Shown one piece after another: positions 31,495 through 42,980 of a stretch of 64,000 nucleotides of DNA (positions are counted from its first letter, which is position 1; each line of letters starts with the position of its first letter). The DNA is from Pyropia yezoensis (lineage: Eukaryota; Rhodophyta; Bangiophyceae; Bangiales; Bangiaceae). Location: the NCBI GenBank assembly GCA_009829735.1, contig CM020618.1, forward strand, positions 14,862,568-14,926,567, written 5' to 3'. The notes under the pieces were generated by a model. The model saw only the letters and a program-made list of their open reading frames with translations, was not told the DNA's origin and ran no database searches. Made by a program: the position numbers and the translations under genes.

Positions 31495-32697
31495 CTGACG
31501 CTCGCTGCGGGGAAACATGGCCGCCTGGGGGGGGGCGCCTGGGGATCGACCCCCCTGTCCGCGCGTGGTGGTAGCTGGTGCTTGCGTCGCCGGGGGTGGA
31601 GGCGGGCGGCGCGCTGTAGAAGCCAAGTGGAACGGGAGACAAACAGAGGGTCGAGGCCGAGGTCCGCCTTTTTTTTTTTTTTCTCTTTTTTTTTTTTTCG
31701 GCGCGGCTGCCAACCTCGGCGGGGATGATGGGGGGCCAGGGGAAGAAAGGAGTTCGTTGTGCGGGGCTGTCCAGCGTCGCCTTCGTGTTTCCTGGCTCCC
31801 AGCTGTCCCTGCGGCGTCACGCCGACTGGCGTGGGGCGGGTAGGCCGGCGTCCGCCGACGTTGACCTTGCTGGCCCCGTTCCGCCCCTTTTCTCATCGAC
31901 CACCTCGGGGACGTTTGGTCGTGACGCAGCGGCCGTGCAGCGCCGGGTCTGGGTACATATTGGTGTTTGAGGCGGGGAGCGTGTCTTCAGGACGGAATCG
32001 GTTGCAGCCGCCGCCTGCTCGGCCCGGGCGGCGGCCGCCCTGACTGAGGGGGGCGCCCCGACGGCCTGGGGTGGGCCGAAGCCGCCGCCACCCCCCCCCC
32101 CAACCGACACGGTCCGCCACCGCCCCCCTCCGCTCCTTGGAAACGAGGCGTCGTGGGCGGAGGAGGGGGGGGGAGGGGGCGCCTCAGCGCGGGTTGAGCC
32201 CCACGCGTCTGCCCTTCGGAATGCCCGTGGGGTCGCGTCGCTGGCAGCCTGCTGACGCGTCGCGAGGGTGGGAGCGCACTTGCCGACGCAGGCGGGCGCT
32301 GGTGCAGCGGCGGGCGTGGTGGTGGAAGCTCGCAACGCCCGCGGTCGCAGGGGGGGGGGGGACGGGAATGAGACAGGATGGGCGCTGCGTCCAGAGTTGG
32401 CACAGGGAACCGTCTACCTGCAAACCTCACACGGACACGAGACGCAAGAGAGAAAAATCAGGGTGGTTCGGTCGTCTCCCCCCCGTCAAGACCCAGAACC
32501 GTCAATGACAGCCACGACAACAGGGAAGAGACTACAGGGACAAGCACAAAGCAAAGAGAGGCAAGCTGGAACAACCCAAAGCAGCAGCGAGTCCACCTCG
32601 TGTCACCCAACCGGACTTCCAGACAAGAACGAGGGCCTACAATCTACCTACGACGACCACAGCACCTATGCTGCCGCGAACGGCGGAGAGCTTTCTC
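31495..32697. other. no gene recognised; T-run at 31669-31698
   Basis: Contains two long T tracts separated by CTC near 31669-31698, then GC-rich sequence with overlapping shadow frames. The last 300 bp before the aldehyde dehydrogenase stop are strikingly poor in T on the plus strand, that is A-poor on the coding strand of that gene, and probably form its 3' end. Confidence 0.4.
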
Positions 32698-34514
32698 TCA
32701 GCCCTCCGTACGGCCGTACAGCGACTTGAGGGCATCCAGCTTGGCCTCGTAGGAGAAGCGATGCTGCCAGTCTGGGGCTCCCGCAGCGTCACACGTGATG
32801 ATGGTCTGGCAAGCAGTGAATCCGAGCAGGCCCTCTTTGCCGCCGGTCCGACCAGTGCCAGAGCTGCGCCGCCCACCAAAAGGAAGGCCCGAGTGAAGGA
32901 ACTGCAGCAAGGTGTCGTTGACCACCACGCCACCGGTCACCATCTCCCGGGCGAGCCGGTCGCCCATCCCACCAGGCTGGGTGTCACGAGTAAAAACGTA
33001 GCCTCCGAGGCCAAATTCGGTCGCGTTGGCAGCCGCGACACCCGCCTCAGCCGTCGGCACACGCATGATGGGCAACACGGGGCCAAACGTCTCCGTTTCC
33101 AGCAGGGGCGTAGCGGTAGCAGGGCCGGTGGTGGCCCCCGTCGTAGTGCTGTTGCCCGCGCCCGCCTCAGCGCCGGGTCCATCGGGCATCGTGAGCACAG
33201 TCGGCGGGTAGCATTTGCCGTCCGATTGGCCACCAGTGAGGACCTTGGCCCCGGCTGCGACCGCCGCGTCCACGTGCGCCTGGACCGTCTTCAGTTGCGC
33301 CGGAACAATGGCGCACCCATACGTCACGTCCTTGTCGCCATCTGTGTTGCCGTTTCCAGTTCCAGCTCCAGGCGCGGGGGTGTAGCCATAAGAGACCTAC
33401 AGATCGACCGAGACAAAGATCAGACCACATGACGTCAAGCAGAGGGCAAAAAAGAAAAACGACAAGGCGTGAGAACGCTAGAACGGTCGACGATGCCGTG
33501 AGCAAGGGCATTAAAGGAGAGCGGCGACAGAAGAACAACGCGAAGGAGACTTGAACGGACGGGAAGAGGACGTACCTTCTCCTTGACGTGCTTCACCATC
33601 GCATTCACAAAATCATCGTACACATCGTCCACGACGTATGCGCGCTCCACGCCGATGCAGCACTGTCCCGAATTATACAGCGCGCCGTACGCGATTGCCT
33701 CGACAGCGGCTGGAACGTCGGCATCGGCGCATACGACTGCGGCGTCCTTCCCCCCCAGTTCCAGGGTGCACCCCACCCCGCCGGCCGCTGCGGCCATTGC
33801 CACCTTGCGGCCAACAGCCCCGCTGCCAATGAACAGCACATGGTCCGGCTTGCCGATGGCGGCATCCACCATGGCCGACCCAACGTCTCCACCGCCGTAC
33901 AGAACACTAACCAGAGGTGCCAGGTCACCGTCGGCGAGTTCGGCGAAGAGCTCCTCGATCAGCTTTCCAATCCCAGGTACCGCCTCGGACACCTTGAGCA
34001 TCACAGCATTGCCCGCCAACAGCGCAGCCAGCGTGTTGGACAGGGCCAGCAGCAGGGGGAAATTGTACGGCGTGATCATCGCCACAACGCCCAGCGGCAC
34101 CCGCCGGACGACCGACGGCCGGCTCCCCATCAGCGCACAGGAGCGGGACGTGTCGTCAGCCAGCCACTCGGGCGCGCCGGCCGCAAACGCGCGGCCGGCG
34201 GCCGCCAGGAGGATCACCTCGTCCATGGCAGCGTACGCAGGCTTGCCCGCCGCCGCCGACACCGCCGCCGCGACCGCCTCGCCGCGATCCACAAAGCTGT
34301 CCAAAAAGGCAGAAACGACGGCCACGCGCTCCTTGACGGGGCGCGCCGCCCAGGCGACTTGCGCCTTCGCCGCCGCCGCGCGGATGCCGGCCACATCGGC
34401 GACCGGCGTGAGGGGCACGAAGGCGTAGGCCTCCCCAGTCGCGGGGTTGACACAGTCCATTTTCCGAGCGGGGGAGGGGGTCGTGTTTTCGGCCGTGGCG
34501 ACCCCTACCGCCAT
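32698..34514 (-). CDS. aldehyde dehydrogenase, NAD(P)-dependent superfamily member, one intron
   Basis: Oxidises an aldehyde to the acid using NAD(P). Two exons on the minus strand: 34514-33576 and 33396-32698, joined across a 179-bp intron (33575-33397) with donor AAG|GTACGT and acceptor TGTAG|GTC; the phase matches and the joined protein has 545 residues. Typical motifs are the N-terminal NPATGE, ITPYNFP, GNAVMLKVSE, FIGSGAVGRKV, LELGGKD with the general base Glu at about 252, and NSGQCC with the catalytic Cys at about 286, followed by ETFGPVLPI and LPFGGRRSSGTGR. All catalytic residues are present. Substrate is not clear; the sequence sits nearer the plant ALDH22/broad succinate-semialdehyde-like group than to glyceraldehyde-3-phosphate types. 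The upstream extension of the frame starts only with GTG, so I take the ATG at 34514. A Gly/Thr-rich loop (GAGNSTTTGATTG) is an unusual insert. Transcribed divergently from the GNAT frame. Confidence 0.92.
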
Positions 34515-35534
34515 GGCGACTTCGGAGAGGAAGCTAGTCGCGACAAGCTGCTCGCGGCGCGGGTCGTGAGGGGCGACGACAAAGCTGCGGGACACTCACG
34601 AGGTCACAAGGTGTGCGCGCACGGGTGGTGAGATAAGCACGCACACCTGGCGGGGTGGCGGCTCGCACTGGGTCGGAACGGAGCTGCGCGGCAGCGTCTT
34701 ATCGGTCGCGCCCAGCGCACAGACTACAGGCAGATCCGCGCTGAGGCGCACACACACCTTGGCGGCGCTCAAGACCGTGCAGAGAGGGCCTCGAGCGGAG
34801 CTGTCCGTCGAGTGCACGCCCCCCGAGCCCCTCTACTCACGTTTAGCTTGGCTACGTGCCAATTTAGCTGGACACGGAGGTCCGCTGCGCCTCGTCCCGA
34901 GACCACCGCAGAGAGGAGGCTCCCCCCCGTAGGCCTCCCCACACGCCCGCCAGACCAAGATTCAGTGCAGAAAACCAACCACACGCGCGGAGGGGACAAG
35001 CCGCGGGTCACAACAGCCACTCGCAAATCTGACGACGAGGCTTGCCCGCCTGCCAGCGCACGCCAACGAACAGCTGGCGCCATGGCGCGACCGCGCATCC
35101 ACCGCTCCGTAGATATATGTGTGGACGCATGGACAATGCGGCCACGCAAAAAGAGATATACCTGGTACTGTATGTACATAGGGTGGATCACACGAGGCGG
35201 GCGACCGTGAGAGGAGCGCGACACACTGACCGGGGAGCTCAAACACAGGCCGCCTGAAAGGGAGCCCCGCGGGGGCGGACGCTCTGACGGCGCCACACGA
35301 GGCGGTCATCTGCCCAACCAGCTACTGGGGCTTGAGACAGCGCAGCGAGAAAGCCGCTCGCCCTGGCCTGACAGACACTCGCCCGAGGTTGACTCCACGG
35401 AGAGGCGGCCCGACCTCGTAAAAGCCTCGAGCGAGTGCCCGGTCTGCCAACAAGGGCGTTGGCTATCAGACAGTCGGACAGGTGCATGCGTCGGAGAGAC
35501 GAAAAGGAATAGATCCACGCTGGCAAAACAGCCG
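34515..35534. other. promoter side of aldehyde dehydrogenase; no gene
   Basis: No domain in any frame. Contains ATATATG near 35111 and TACTGTATGTAC near 35166. It presumably holds promoter elements for the dehydrogenase and the rightward frame. Confidence 0.4.
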
Positions 35535-35978
35535 GTGGACGTTAGGACGCCGGAGTATTTAATCGAGCTGCCTTCGTTAATCAAAATTGCAACACCTCAC
35601 TTGTTTTCTTCGGACAGAGGCAGCTGCATCCGCTCGTGTCGCGACAACGAGAGTGTGGGCGTCGTCCAGGTCAGGCGCCAGTCATCTACCACTGCCGCGG
35701 TCTCTGGATTGTTTGTGCACCCCTCTCACGGACGTCGGGGGTATGGCAGCGCGCTGCTCAGCGCGGCAGAGCGGGTGGCTACTTCCTGGGGGGTAGCCCG
35801 CGTCGTGCTGCGCTCCACCATCAGCGCGGTGGCGCTCTACCGCAGACGCGGCTATGTGCCAGACCCTGCCATCAAGCCGAGGCCACCCGAGCTTGGCGCC
35901 GAGTTTCCAATGCAGCGCTGGCTAGTTGTAGAGCCCAAGTCCCAGGGAGAGGACACGGCAAGTGGCGGCTTGAGATGA
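35535..35978 (+). CDS. GNAT-family N-acetyltransferase, 5' end unresolved
   Basis: The frame encodes the acetyl-CoA-binding half of a GCN5-related acetyltransferase: VSGLFVHPSHGRRGYGSALL (motif A, with the R/Q-x-x-G-x-G loop as GRRGYG), a following helix, and RSTISAVALYRRRGYVPDP (motif B, with the usual ALYRRxGY). No ATG precedes the domain in frame; the frame starts with GTG at 35535 or further upstream. TATTTAAT at 35554 looks like a TATA box, and TTGTTTTCTTCGGACAG|AG ending at 35617 looks like a splice acceptor, so a short first exon may lie upstream, or the gene is a truncated relic. Substrate unknown; lysine or small-molecule amines are typical of the family. Confidence 0.55.
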   Translation: MDVRTPEYLIELPSLIKIATPHLFSSDRGSCIRSCRDNESVGVVQVRRQSSTTAAVSGLFVHPSHGRRGYGSALLSAAERVATSWGVARVVLRSTISAVALYRRRGYVPDPAIKPRPPELGAEFPMQRWLVVEPKSQGEDTASGGLR

Positions 35979-36328
35979 GGAGACTACTTTTGCACGCTTC
36001 AACTCCCGCGGGGGGCCGGGCGAGATGGCTTCCGTGACACGCGCATAGCAGTCACTGCGGATGTTCCCCGACGCAATCGCAATGGAACGCGCAAGCCTTA
36101 TCACGCCCTACCTCCCGCAGACCACCAATCGATCGTAGATTTTGCAAGTGATGCACCGCTAGTGACTACAGGCTCGAAGGTCGTCATCCGCATCATGCTG
36201 GTTCTGCAGGGACATGCAGCTGCCTGATGACTACTTGGGCACCACACGTGACGCTGCACCTCGTCGTTTTGTCGGGTCCCACCAGTTCACTTTTCGGTCA
36301 TGGAGCCAAAGTCTGTTCAGACGCACAG

Positions 36329-36337
36329 TATTTAAAT
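36329..36337 (+). promoter_or_regulatory. TATA-like element (TATTTAAAT) upstream of the GRAM-domain gene
   Basis: TATTTAAAT lies about 197 bp before the start codon at 36534, at the same distance as the TATA box of the gene at 30043. The stretch between is pyrimidine-rich, like a leader. Confidence 0.35.
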
Positions 36338-36533
36338 TAATTGGTACGCGAAAAAACAGGGGCTCGCGCCTTGGGTGCTGTGTCTCGTTGCAGTGGACTC
36401 ATCCACGCCCGCCTACATGCATCGCACGCATCACTTGTGTGCACACTGCTCATCGTACTGTAGGTACATACATACCGCTTGCCTTCACGCTTGGCTTCCT
36501 CTCCCCTCTTGTGTGCCCATCACACTTTTTATC

Positions 36534-37229
36534 ATGGCCCTCAACATTCCCCTACTGTCGTCTCCTGATGCTCCCGGTGGGCGCATCCCCTCCCCCTTCA
36601 CTGGGGAGGTCTACATCCTGTCGAGGACCGCCATGGAGCTGGGCTACAAAGACGGCACCCATCGTGTGCATCCCTCCAAGGGGGTTCTATTTATGACGAC
36701 ACAGCGCCTTGTTTTTCTTCCCGAGGATGCAGCCAAGGCGGGCTATGAGTCACTGGAGCTCCCCTTTCGTGGCATGACGCGCGAGACGCTGCACCAGCCC
36801 ATCTTTGCGTGCAACAACCTGACCGCGTCGTGCGCCTACTATGAGGGCATGCCCTTTACTGGGGAGCTCAGCTTCAAGATTGTGTTCAAGAACGGGGGGA
36901 TTGGCGTCTTTCTGCCGCTCTTCAACCGCTGCCTCGGTGCTGCTCGCCAAGCTGCTTCGGCTGCTGCCTCGGCCGGGGACCATCCGGGGGGAGGCGGTGA
37001 GGGCGTTGGGGGGGTTCTTCCCGAAGGTGACACCCCGGACGCGTGGGCCAACGAGTGGGGTGCGGGCAACCTGCAGAGCGCGGTGGCAGCGGTAGACCCG
37101 TCTGACCCGTCGCGCCTCTACCTTACCCAGCCGGTTGTGTCAGATGCAGAGACTGAGGGTCGGGGCTCTATGCCCCCACTGGTTGAGGGGGCACACGCGT
37201 CGGCGGGGGGGCTCCGCCGCCGGGGTTGA
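36534..37229 (+). CDS. WBP2-like GRAM-domain protein
   Basis: Predicted 231 residues from the ATG at 36534. The N-terminal half follows the WW-domain-binding protein 2 / GRAM pattern: GTHRVHPSKGVLFMTTQRLVF, ESLELPFRGMTRETLHQPIF, NNLTASCAYYEG, then GELSFKIVFKNGGIGVFLPLF. GRAM domains bind phosphoinositides or proteins at membranes; WBP2 of animals also acts as a transcriptional co-activator through PPxY motifs. I see no PPxY here; the C-terminal half is Gly/Ala-rich with DAWANEWGAGNLQ and otherwise low complexity. Role in this organism is unknown. Upstream ATG codons at 36375 onwards precede a Cys/His-rich stretch that looks like leader. Single exon. Confidence 0.8.
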   Translation: MALNIPLLSSPDAPGGRIPSPFTGEVYILSRTAMELGYKDGTHRVHPSKGVLFMTTQRLVFLPEDAAKAGYESLELPFRGMTRETLHQPIFACNNLTASCAYYEGMPFTGELSFKIVFKNGGIGVFLPLFNRCLGAARQAASAAASAGDHPGGGGEGVGGVLPEGDTPDAWANEWGAGNLQSAVAAVDPSDPSRLYLTQPVVSDAETEGRGSMPPLVEGAHASAGGLRRRG

Positions 37230-38601
37230 GCGCGCAAATGAGGGGTTAGGCGGCACGGGCGGCGCTCTTCATCTCCGTTTGGTGTCGGAGTCAACGAGTC
37301 TGTAGCATCTCCGCCGTGCTGTCCTTGTTCTGATGTGGTTGGAAGACGCTGCCTAGGAGGGGACCTTCGCGGGCGCGAACCTGCTGGACCCGCGGTTGGC
37401 ACGCCTCCTTCACCAGGGACGACGACGGCGGCGGCGGCGGCGGCGGCGGCGGTGGCAGCAGCGGCGAGCGGGCTGTGGTCGGCGCAGCGTCGGCACGCGC
37501 CGACACCCGCGGGGTGTCCGGGCGTCTGCTGACGGCGGCGGAGGCGATGGTGGCAGGGACGGCGAGGCTGGATCGTTCCAGCTTAAAATTTACTAGGCGT
37601 CGTCTCCGCCGTCGGCGGTGTTTCCGCCGCCACTGTCGCGCGGGCTCGCTGGTGGGCGGCGGCGTCGAACGGGTGGAGGCGGCTTATTATTTGTGGGGGG
37701 GTGCAGCGTTCGGCCTTGCAAAGGCTTGAGACCGGCGGCGGGGGGGCGAAGGGGGAGGGGTAGCGAGGAAAGGGTGGGTGCAGGGCGGCTGAGGGGTGCT
37801 GGTCGGCGTGAGGGGGGAGGGAGGCAGGAAGAGATGGTGGGGGGGGGTAGCGGTAGTGCCGCGCAACGGCGTGACGACTGCAAACACGCGGCGGTTGGTG
37901 GCGTCGGTGTGGCGGTAGTCAGGGCCGGCTGGAGGGGTAAGGGCGTTGCGCTGGTTGCGGAACGGGGGGCCGCCACCCCCACACCTTGTTCCTTGGACCA
38001 TGCGGGCTCACAGTTTTTCTATACGGTTGTTGCGGGCGTACCTCCCCGCCGCTCACGATCTCCCTCTCCCCGAGCAACGGTGATGACCAAGCGGGCTGCT
38101 GGACCCTCCCCTCCTTCCTTTCCCCTCCCGTCCTTCCAGTCTCCTCCGTTCCCTTTTTCGCCCGTCCTCTTCCCTTACTCACCTCACCCTACCCCTTGAT
38201 ACGCAACGCGGTGGCACCCTGCCGGGCAGGAGCTGGCTGTGGAGGGTCCACGACGTGAGAGCGCCGTAAAAAGCGTGCGGGCCAGCGTTGCAAACGACAG
38301 TCTCCGTTCAATTTACCGGTACACACCACCACCACTATCTCACCCGCAGGGGGACTCGTGAAGTAGTCAGAAAAGCAAGCAGACAGTCACGCATCGGCGT
38401 GGGACTTGGCAAAACGCGTGCGCCCCGTACCCGACAGCCCCGCCTTTCCGCATTGCACTGCGGCGTACACGACAAACCGTACGCCGAAATGGACTCGCAT
38501 ACGCCACGACAGCGACGGCCCAATAGGCAAAGAGATGTCGTACAGTGCTGACGCGCTTCAGGCGTGAGCGCCAGGCGGACGTCCAGTTGCCCTCCTGTAC
38601 T
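37230..38601. other. GC-rich intergenic stretch; GGC microsatellite
   Basis: A (GGC)n tract lies at about 37427-37452. Overlapping frames on both strands up to 190 codons show no domain. Nothing else recognised. Confidence 0.4.
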
Positions 38602-40925
38602 TTAGTCTCGGTCACTCCCCTCCTCTTCGCCATACCACGGCCGCAGAGTGGTGCTCAGCGGGGCGGTAATGACGTCATCGTTCCCCCCTGCATCCCCATC
38701 CTCCGAGTCTGACGAGGACGCCGCCAGCGACTCGCCCGCCGCCGACGTCACGTGCGTCATCCCCGGCGGGGGCACCACCGCAGGTGGGCGGATGACCGTG
38801 CCGCCGGGAGCAGCCAGCGCCGCAGCGGTCGCAGCACCTACCGATGCCCCGGCGCCCACCCCAGTAGCAACCGCAGGCGCCGCCGCGGCCGTAGCGGCCA
38901 CGGGAAACGTCACAGGGGCGGCCGCCGTCGGCTGGGGCGGTGCCCAGCTACCCGCAGCCGCATCGGGCGGGGGAAGAGCGCCGCTCGACGCATGCCACGC
39001 GGTGTCCACCGACGAGGCCCCCCCACCGAGGTTTCCGCCACTCCCACTGCCGTCCTCCCCGCCCGCGGGGGCGTCGTAAACGCCCCGTCGTCGGTTGCTG
39101 GCGGCCAGCGTCACCACCAGCGCGACAATGACGCCCGCGGCAAAAAGAATGCCGCCGCCCGTGGCGAGACCAATGATCACCCCCTGGCTGAGGCCCCCCG
39201 AGTCATTCGACTCGGCCGGGTCGCCCGCGCCGCTGCCAGTGTGGGCGACGCTTGCGCGGGGGGATGGGGCGGCGGTCACCGCCGGGGTCGGTGCGGCAAC
39301 GGGCGTGACGGTTGGCAACGGGGACGGTGACGTCACCGGTGGCGGCGTTGGCGCGGGCGGCGTTGGCGCGGGCGGCGTCGGTGCCGTCGGCGTGACCAAG
39401 GGTGTGGGTGTCACTGGCAGTGGCGTTGCTGGAGTGGGAAACGGCGGCACTGGGGTGGGACCGGGCGGCGCCGGGGTGGGCGACGGCGGCGGCACAGGTG
39501 TTGGCGTCGTCGGCACCACAACAGGGGTGGGGGTGGGTGTCGTCGGGAGAGGCGGCGGGGTGACCACGGGAGTGGGAGTAGGCGTCTCGACTTCTGAACG
39601 ATCCGAGACACGGAGAACCAGGCGCGCGAGACAAGGGGGGAGGCCGGATGCCTCAGCGGGAAAGAAACAGGAAGCGGCCGTTGACGCACGGTTAGTCATC
39701 AATGTGGATGAGACGTAGAGGAGAAAAAGACGTGGAGGAGAAAAGGGGCGCCACTGGATCCAGCTCATGGACAATGCGAAAGAAACATTCAATGCAGACG
39801 TACGTGGCTCAGAGGGTGAGGGTGTCGGTGTGGGAACCAGAGGCGTTGGCGAGGGTGCCACGAGCGTCGGTGCCGGTGGCGTCGGCGTTGGTGCCTCTGT
39901 AGCGGATGGGGAGGGTAAAGGCGAAGCGGAAGGCGTGGCAGATGGAGTCACAGGTGTTGCAAGTGGGGTCATAGACGGTGTCACCATAGGAGTCGCTATC
40001 GCGGAAGGCGTCGGGGACGGCGTTCCGGGCGACAGGGTAGGGGAAGGGGTCATGGTTGCGGGAGACGGAGTCGGCGTGGCGAAGGGGGTTTGTGCAGGAA
40101 CGGGGGTAGGTATGGGGGAGGGGAGCGAGGGTTGCGGCGTCACCAAAGGCGTAGGCGTCTCTGACGGGGAGGGAAAGGGTGTTAGCGTTGCCACAGGGGT
40201 GAGCGTCGGCGTGGCCGGTAAAGTCGAGCCGGGAGACGGCGTGCCGGCGGTAGGCAATGGCGACGGCGCCACCGGCGATGGCACAGGGGTTGGAGTCGAT
40301 GATGACGTGGGTAGTGGCGTCGGGGAGGGGGTGTCGACCGGCGGGGACGGCGACGCCGGCGCAGGCGTCGGCGCCGGGAATGGCGTCGGCGACGGGGTTG
40401 GTTGGGGCGCCGACGTGGGAGTGTTGTCGGCCGGCGGGGACGCCGACGGGGGAGGCGGCACCGAAGGTTCGGCGGGGGTACCCACAGGAGACGGCGATGC
40501 TACATCCGGCGATGGGGATGGGGCAGCGGACGGTCCCCGTCAGCCGGCTTGCCAGGCACGACCACCACCCACCAACCGCGTCACCACACGCAAGGCGGTG
40601 CCCCTCGAGATTCCCGCCGTCCCCGTTGAGGTGCCTGGCTGAAGTACCTGACGCCGTCAGCGACGGAGTCTACCACCGCGAGTTCGCGATACAAAAAAAA
40701 AGACGACGTAAGACCGGTCGACGAGGGAGAATGAATAAAAAGGAAAAAAGAGAAGGGCAACGCCTCAAAAAACATACCTGCTTGGCGAACCGACGTCGGT
40801 GGCCCTACCACAGGCGATGCCCCACAGCCAGACAGCAGCGCCGAGGCGCCCACTGCCATCACCGTGGCGAGCGCCGCGGCGCAGCGACACCGCCGCCACC
40901 GAGGGCGCTGCTCCAGCGGGCCCAT
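38602..40925 (-). CDS. Pro/Thr-rich single-pass membrane protein, mucin-like ectodomain, two predicted introns
   Basis: Modelled as three exons: 40925-40778, 40499-39804 and 39593-38602 (611 residues). Exon 1 encodes a signal peptide (Arg-rich start, then [15 protein letters not shown]). The ectodomain is almost wholly Pro, Thr, Ser and Ala with PTPTPV and TPVAT-type repeats. A transmembrane helix follows at about 419-447 ([20 protein letters not shown]), then NRRRG and a roughly 164-residue cytoplasmic tail rich in Ala and Ser with an acidic end. Intron 1 has donor CAG|GTATGT (40777) and a proposed acceptor GTAG|CATC (40500), which keeps phase. Intron 2 (39803-39594) has donor CCAC|GTACGT and acceptor TTCAG|AAG; it is stop-free and a multiple of three, but its sequence breaks the Pro/Thr pattern. 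The composition suggests a cell-wall or extracellular-matrix glycoprotein with arabinose or galactose on hydroxyproline. No family match recognised. Confidence 0.65.
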
Positions 40926-42681
40926 ACCGCCGATGCTTCAGCGCCAAGCGGATAGAGGGCGACCACAGGAAAAGGTGATCCCCTCCTCTGGGATGAGCGG
41001 GGACGCCGGAGAGGGTTGACGCCACGAAGGACAAGAGAGGGGAGACGGGTGGGTGGGGGAGGGGGCGAGGAGGGGGGGGACGCGGGCAGGAAGGAGAGAG
41101 CCACCTCGCGACGCGAAGCCGCGGCGAGGATCGGCGGCCGCCCCTTGGCCGCGACGCACAACCGCGGGCCGGGAGACGGGCTTGCCGCCCCTCCCGCACC
41201 GGCGCAACGACAGTGGCAGGCACGCGCACCCAGACCCAGTCGTTGGGCGGCCACGGCCGTGGCCGAGCGCCCGCACTGGCAGGGTTCTCCGTGCGCCGTG
41301 CGCACGGCAATGACGACCTCAACTGTGCGGTCGTCGCCCGTCCGCCTTCTTGGGGCGTGGCCCCGGCAGGTTTTGGCCCGTGGCGAACACAGAGAAGACG
41401 ACGCCGCCCGGGAAACGCGTGGCGTGTCCACACTTCCTGGTGGGGGCGCAGCTGGGCAGCGGCCAACGCTGGAGCCGGTTGGGACGGTCGGTCGGCCGCG
41501 AGCGCGGCGGGGGCGTCGTCAACGTAGTGCGGCACGGAAACTCGTCACGGCGGCGACAGGGCGCCGGCGGCGTGACGGCACACGAGAGCGGGGTCGTCGA
41601 GCGCTCAGCGAGACGGAGCAGCCACGACGACGCCCTCGGGGGATCGGGTGCACTGCTCCACGCCTAAAAAGGAGAAAAAAAAGTGCACAGGCGGACGACG
41701 ACCCCAGCAAGGAAACCAGACATGCAGGCTTCACCTCCCTCCCCTCCCTTGAGGGTAAGGGGGCCCACGTTGGGATTGGTGCGACTGTCAGACGATGGGG
41801 TGCCTCGGTGGCGACATCGTCCTCATTTGCACGCTGTGGAGGGGACCGTCTGTTGAGCCGGAGAAAGCGGTGGACAGCCGACAGTGGTCATTGACGGGAC
41901 AAGATGGAATCCCGAAACCTTGTATCCGGTGTCCTACTGGAAAAATGACACCACTATAACGCAGGGTCGAGGGGGGGAGGGAGGCGGTATTGGTCTCTCG
42001 GTGAAATGCGTTTCGGGGCTTCCCTGGATAGGGCGTCCCATCGAACCTCAAACGCTGTACTGTATCCTTGGCGACCCAACGAGCAGCTCGTGCGCTGCAG
42101 TGAAGTGTGACCTGACCTTGACAGTCCGGTGTGCCGTCCGTGCGGTTTCTTCCTGGCCGCGCATCCGAGTGACACACGGTGCGGTGCGACTGGCGGGGCC
42201 AATCGATCTCGCCGATGCCGCACACCCGCTGTGCAACTGCACAGCATCGTATGTACTGTACATTCGGGGAACGAGCCTGTGTGCCAGGTCGGGGTGTTGA
42301 GCGGCTGACACGACGGGTTTGTTGCTGTGCGTTGGTCCGGTGGACGACAGGCCCGGAGGTCTAGTCGCGTATGGTGCACTGCTGGCGTCCCTCATCGAAA
42401 ATCTTCTGAGGAGTTGAGTCAGAGTTCTAATAATTGAAAAACGGCTTGTGTGGTTTTATTTGCAATTGTTCGATTCAGTGCTACACAATCGCATTTTCAG
42501 CAGGGTGACAATGTAATGCGTTTGTTTTCAAGCCCACCCCTCCTGCAGACGGCCTCCTCCCCGCGCTCCCACCACCGACGTCCGCTCCGACTCAGCTCGT
42601 TTGGCCCCATCCACCACCCCCTTCCCCCCCCTGCGCGTCACGCCCCCCCTGCGCATTCCCCATCTTGACCTGTGCCCCTCC
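40926..42681. other. no gene recognised
   Basis: The first 0.8 kb is GC-rich with overlapping frames on both strands, none with a domain. 41.7-42.5 kb has mixed composition; GTATGTACTGTACATTC near 42247 is partly palindromic. An AT-rich patch lies at 42420-42520. This probably contains the promoters of the flanking, divergently transcribed genes. Confidence 0.4.
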
Positions 42682-42687
42682 TATAAT
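42682..42687 (+). promoter_or_regulatory. possible TATA box of the QCR9 gene
   Basis: TATAAT in CCTCCTATAATTGTG, 62 bp before the start codon at 42744. Spacing implies a leader of only about 30 nt. Confidence 0.35.
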
Positions 42688-42743
42688 TGTGCGTCTCCTC
42701 GGGCCTTCCCACCTTCCTCTTCGTTTTCCCACCTTCGGTCGCC

Positions 42744-42980
42744 ATGGCCTCACGGGAGGCCGCGATGGGCGGCATGGCCGCCGTCCGCTCCGCCCTCTAT
42801 TCGGGCATCATCAAGCGCAACTCGATCTGGACGCTGACGCTGGTCGCGGCGGGCTTTGCGGGCACCAACGTGATGGACTCGGCAACGGACTCGGTGTGGG
42901 GGAGTGTCAACAAGGGCAAGAGCTGGCCCGAGGTGCAGGCGTCGTTGCCACCGCCCGAAGTGGACGATGACGATGAGTAG
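42744..42980 (+). CDS. ubiquinol-cytochrome c reductase subunit 9 (complex III, QCR9/UQCR10)
   Basis: A 78-residue protein from the ATG at 42744. It matches the small complex III subunit: ALYSGIIKRNSIWTLTLV, a single transmembrane helix (VAAGFAGTNVMDSATDSVW) and the diagnostic SVNKGKSWPEVQ, corresponding to the yeast and animal NxGKxWKDI motif. QCR9 sits in the inner mitochondrial membrane near the Rieske protein and cytochrome c1 and is needed for stable assembly. The acidic C-terminal extension (PPPEVDDDDE) is longer than usual. The start is fixed by the good GCCATGG context and by family length. Single exon. Confidence 0.85.
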   Translation: MASREAAMGGMAAVRSALYSGIIKRNSIWTLTLVAAGFAGTNVMDSATDSVWGSVNKGKSWPEVQASLPPPEVDDDDE

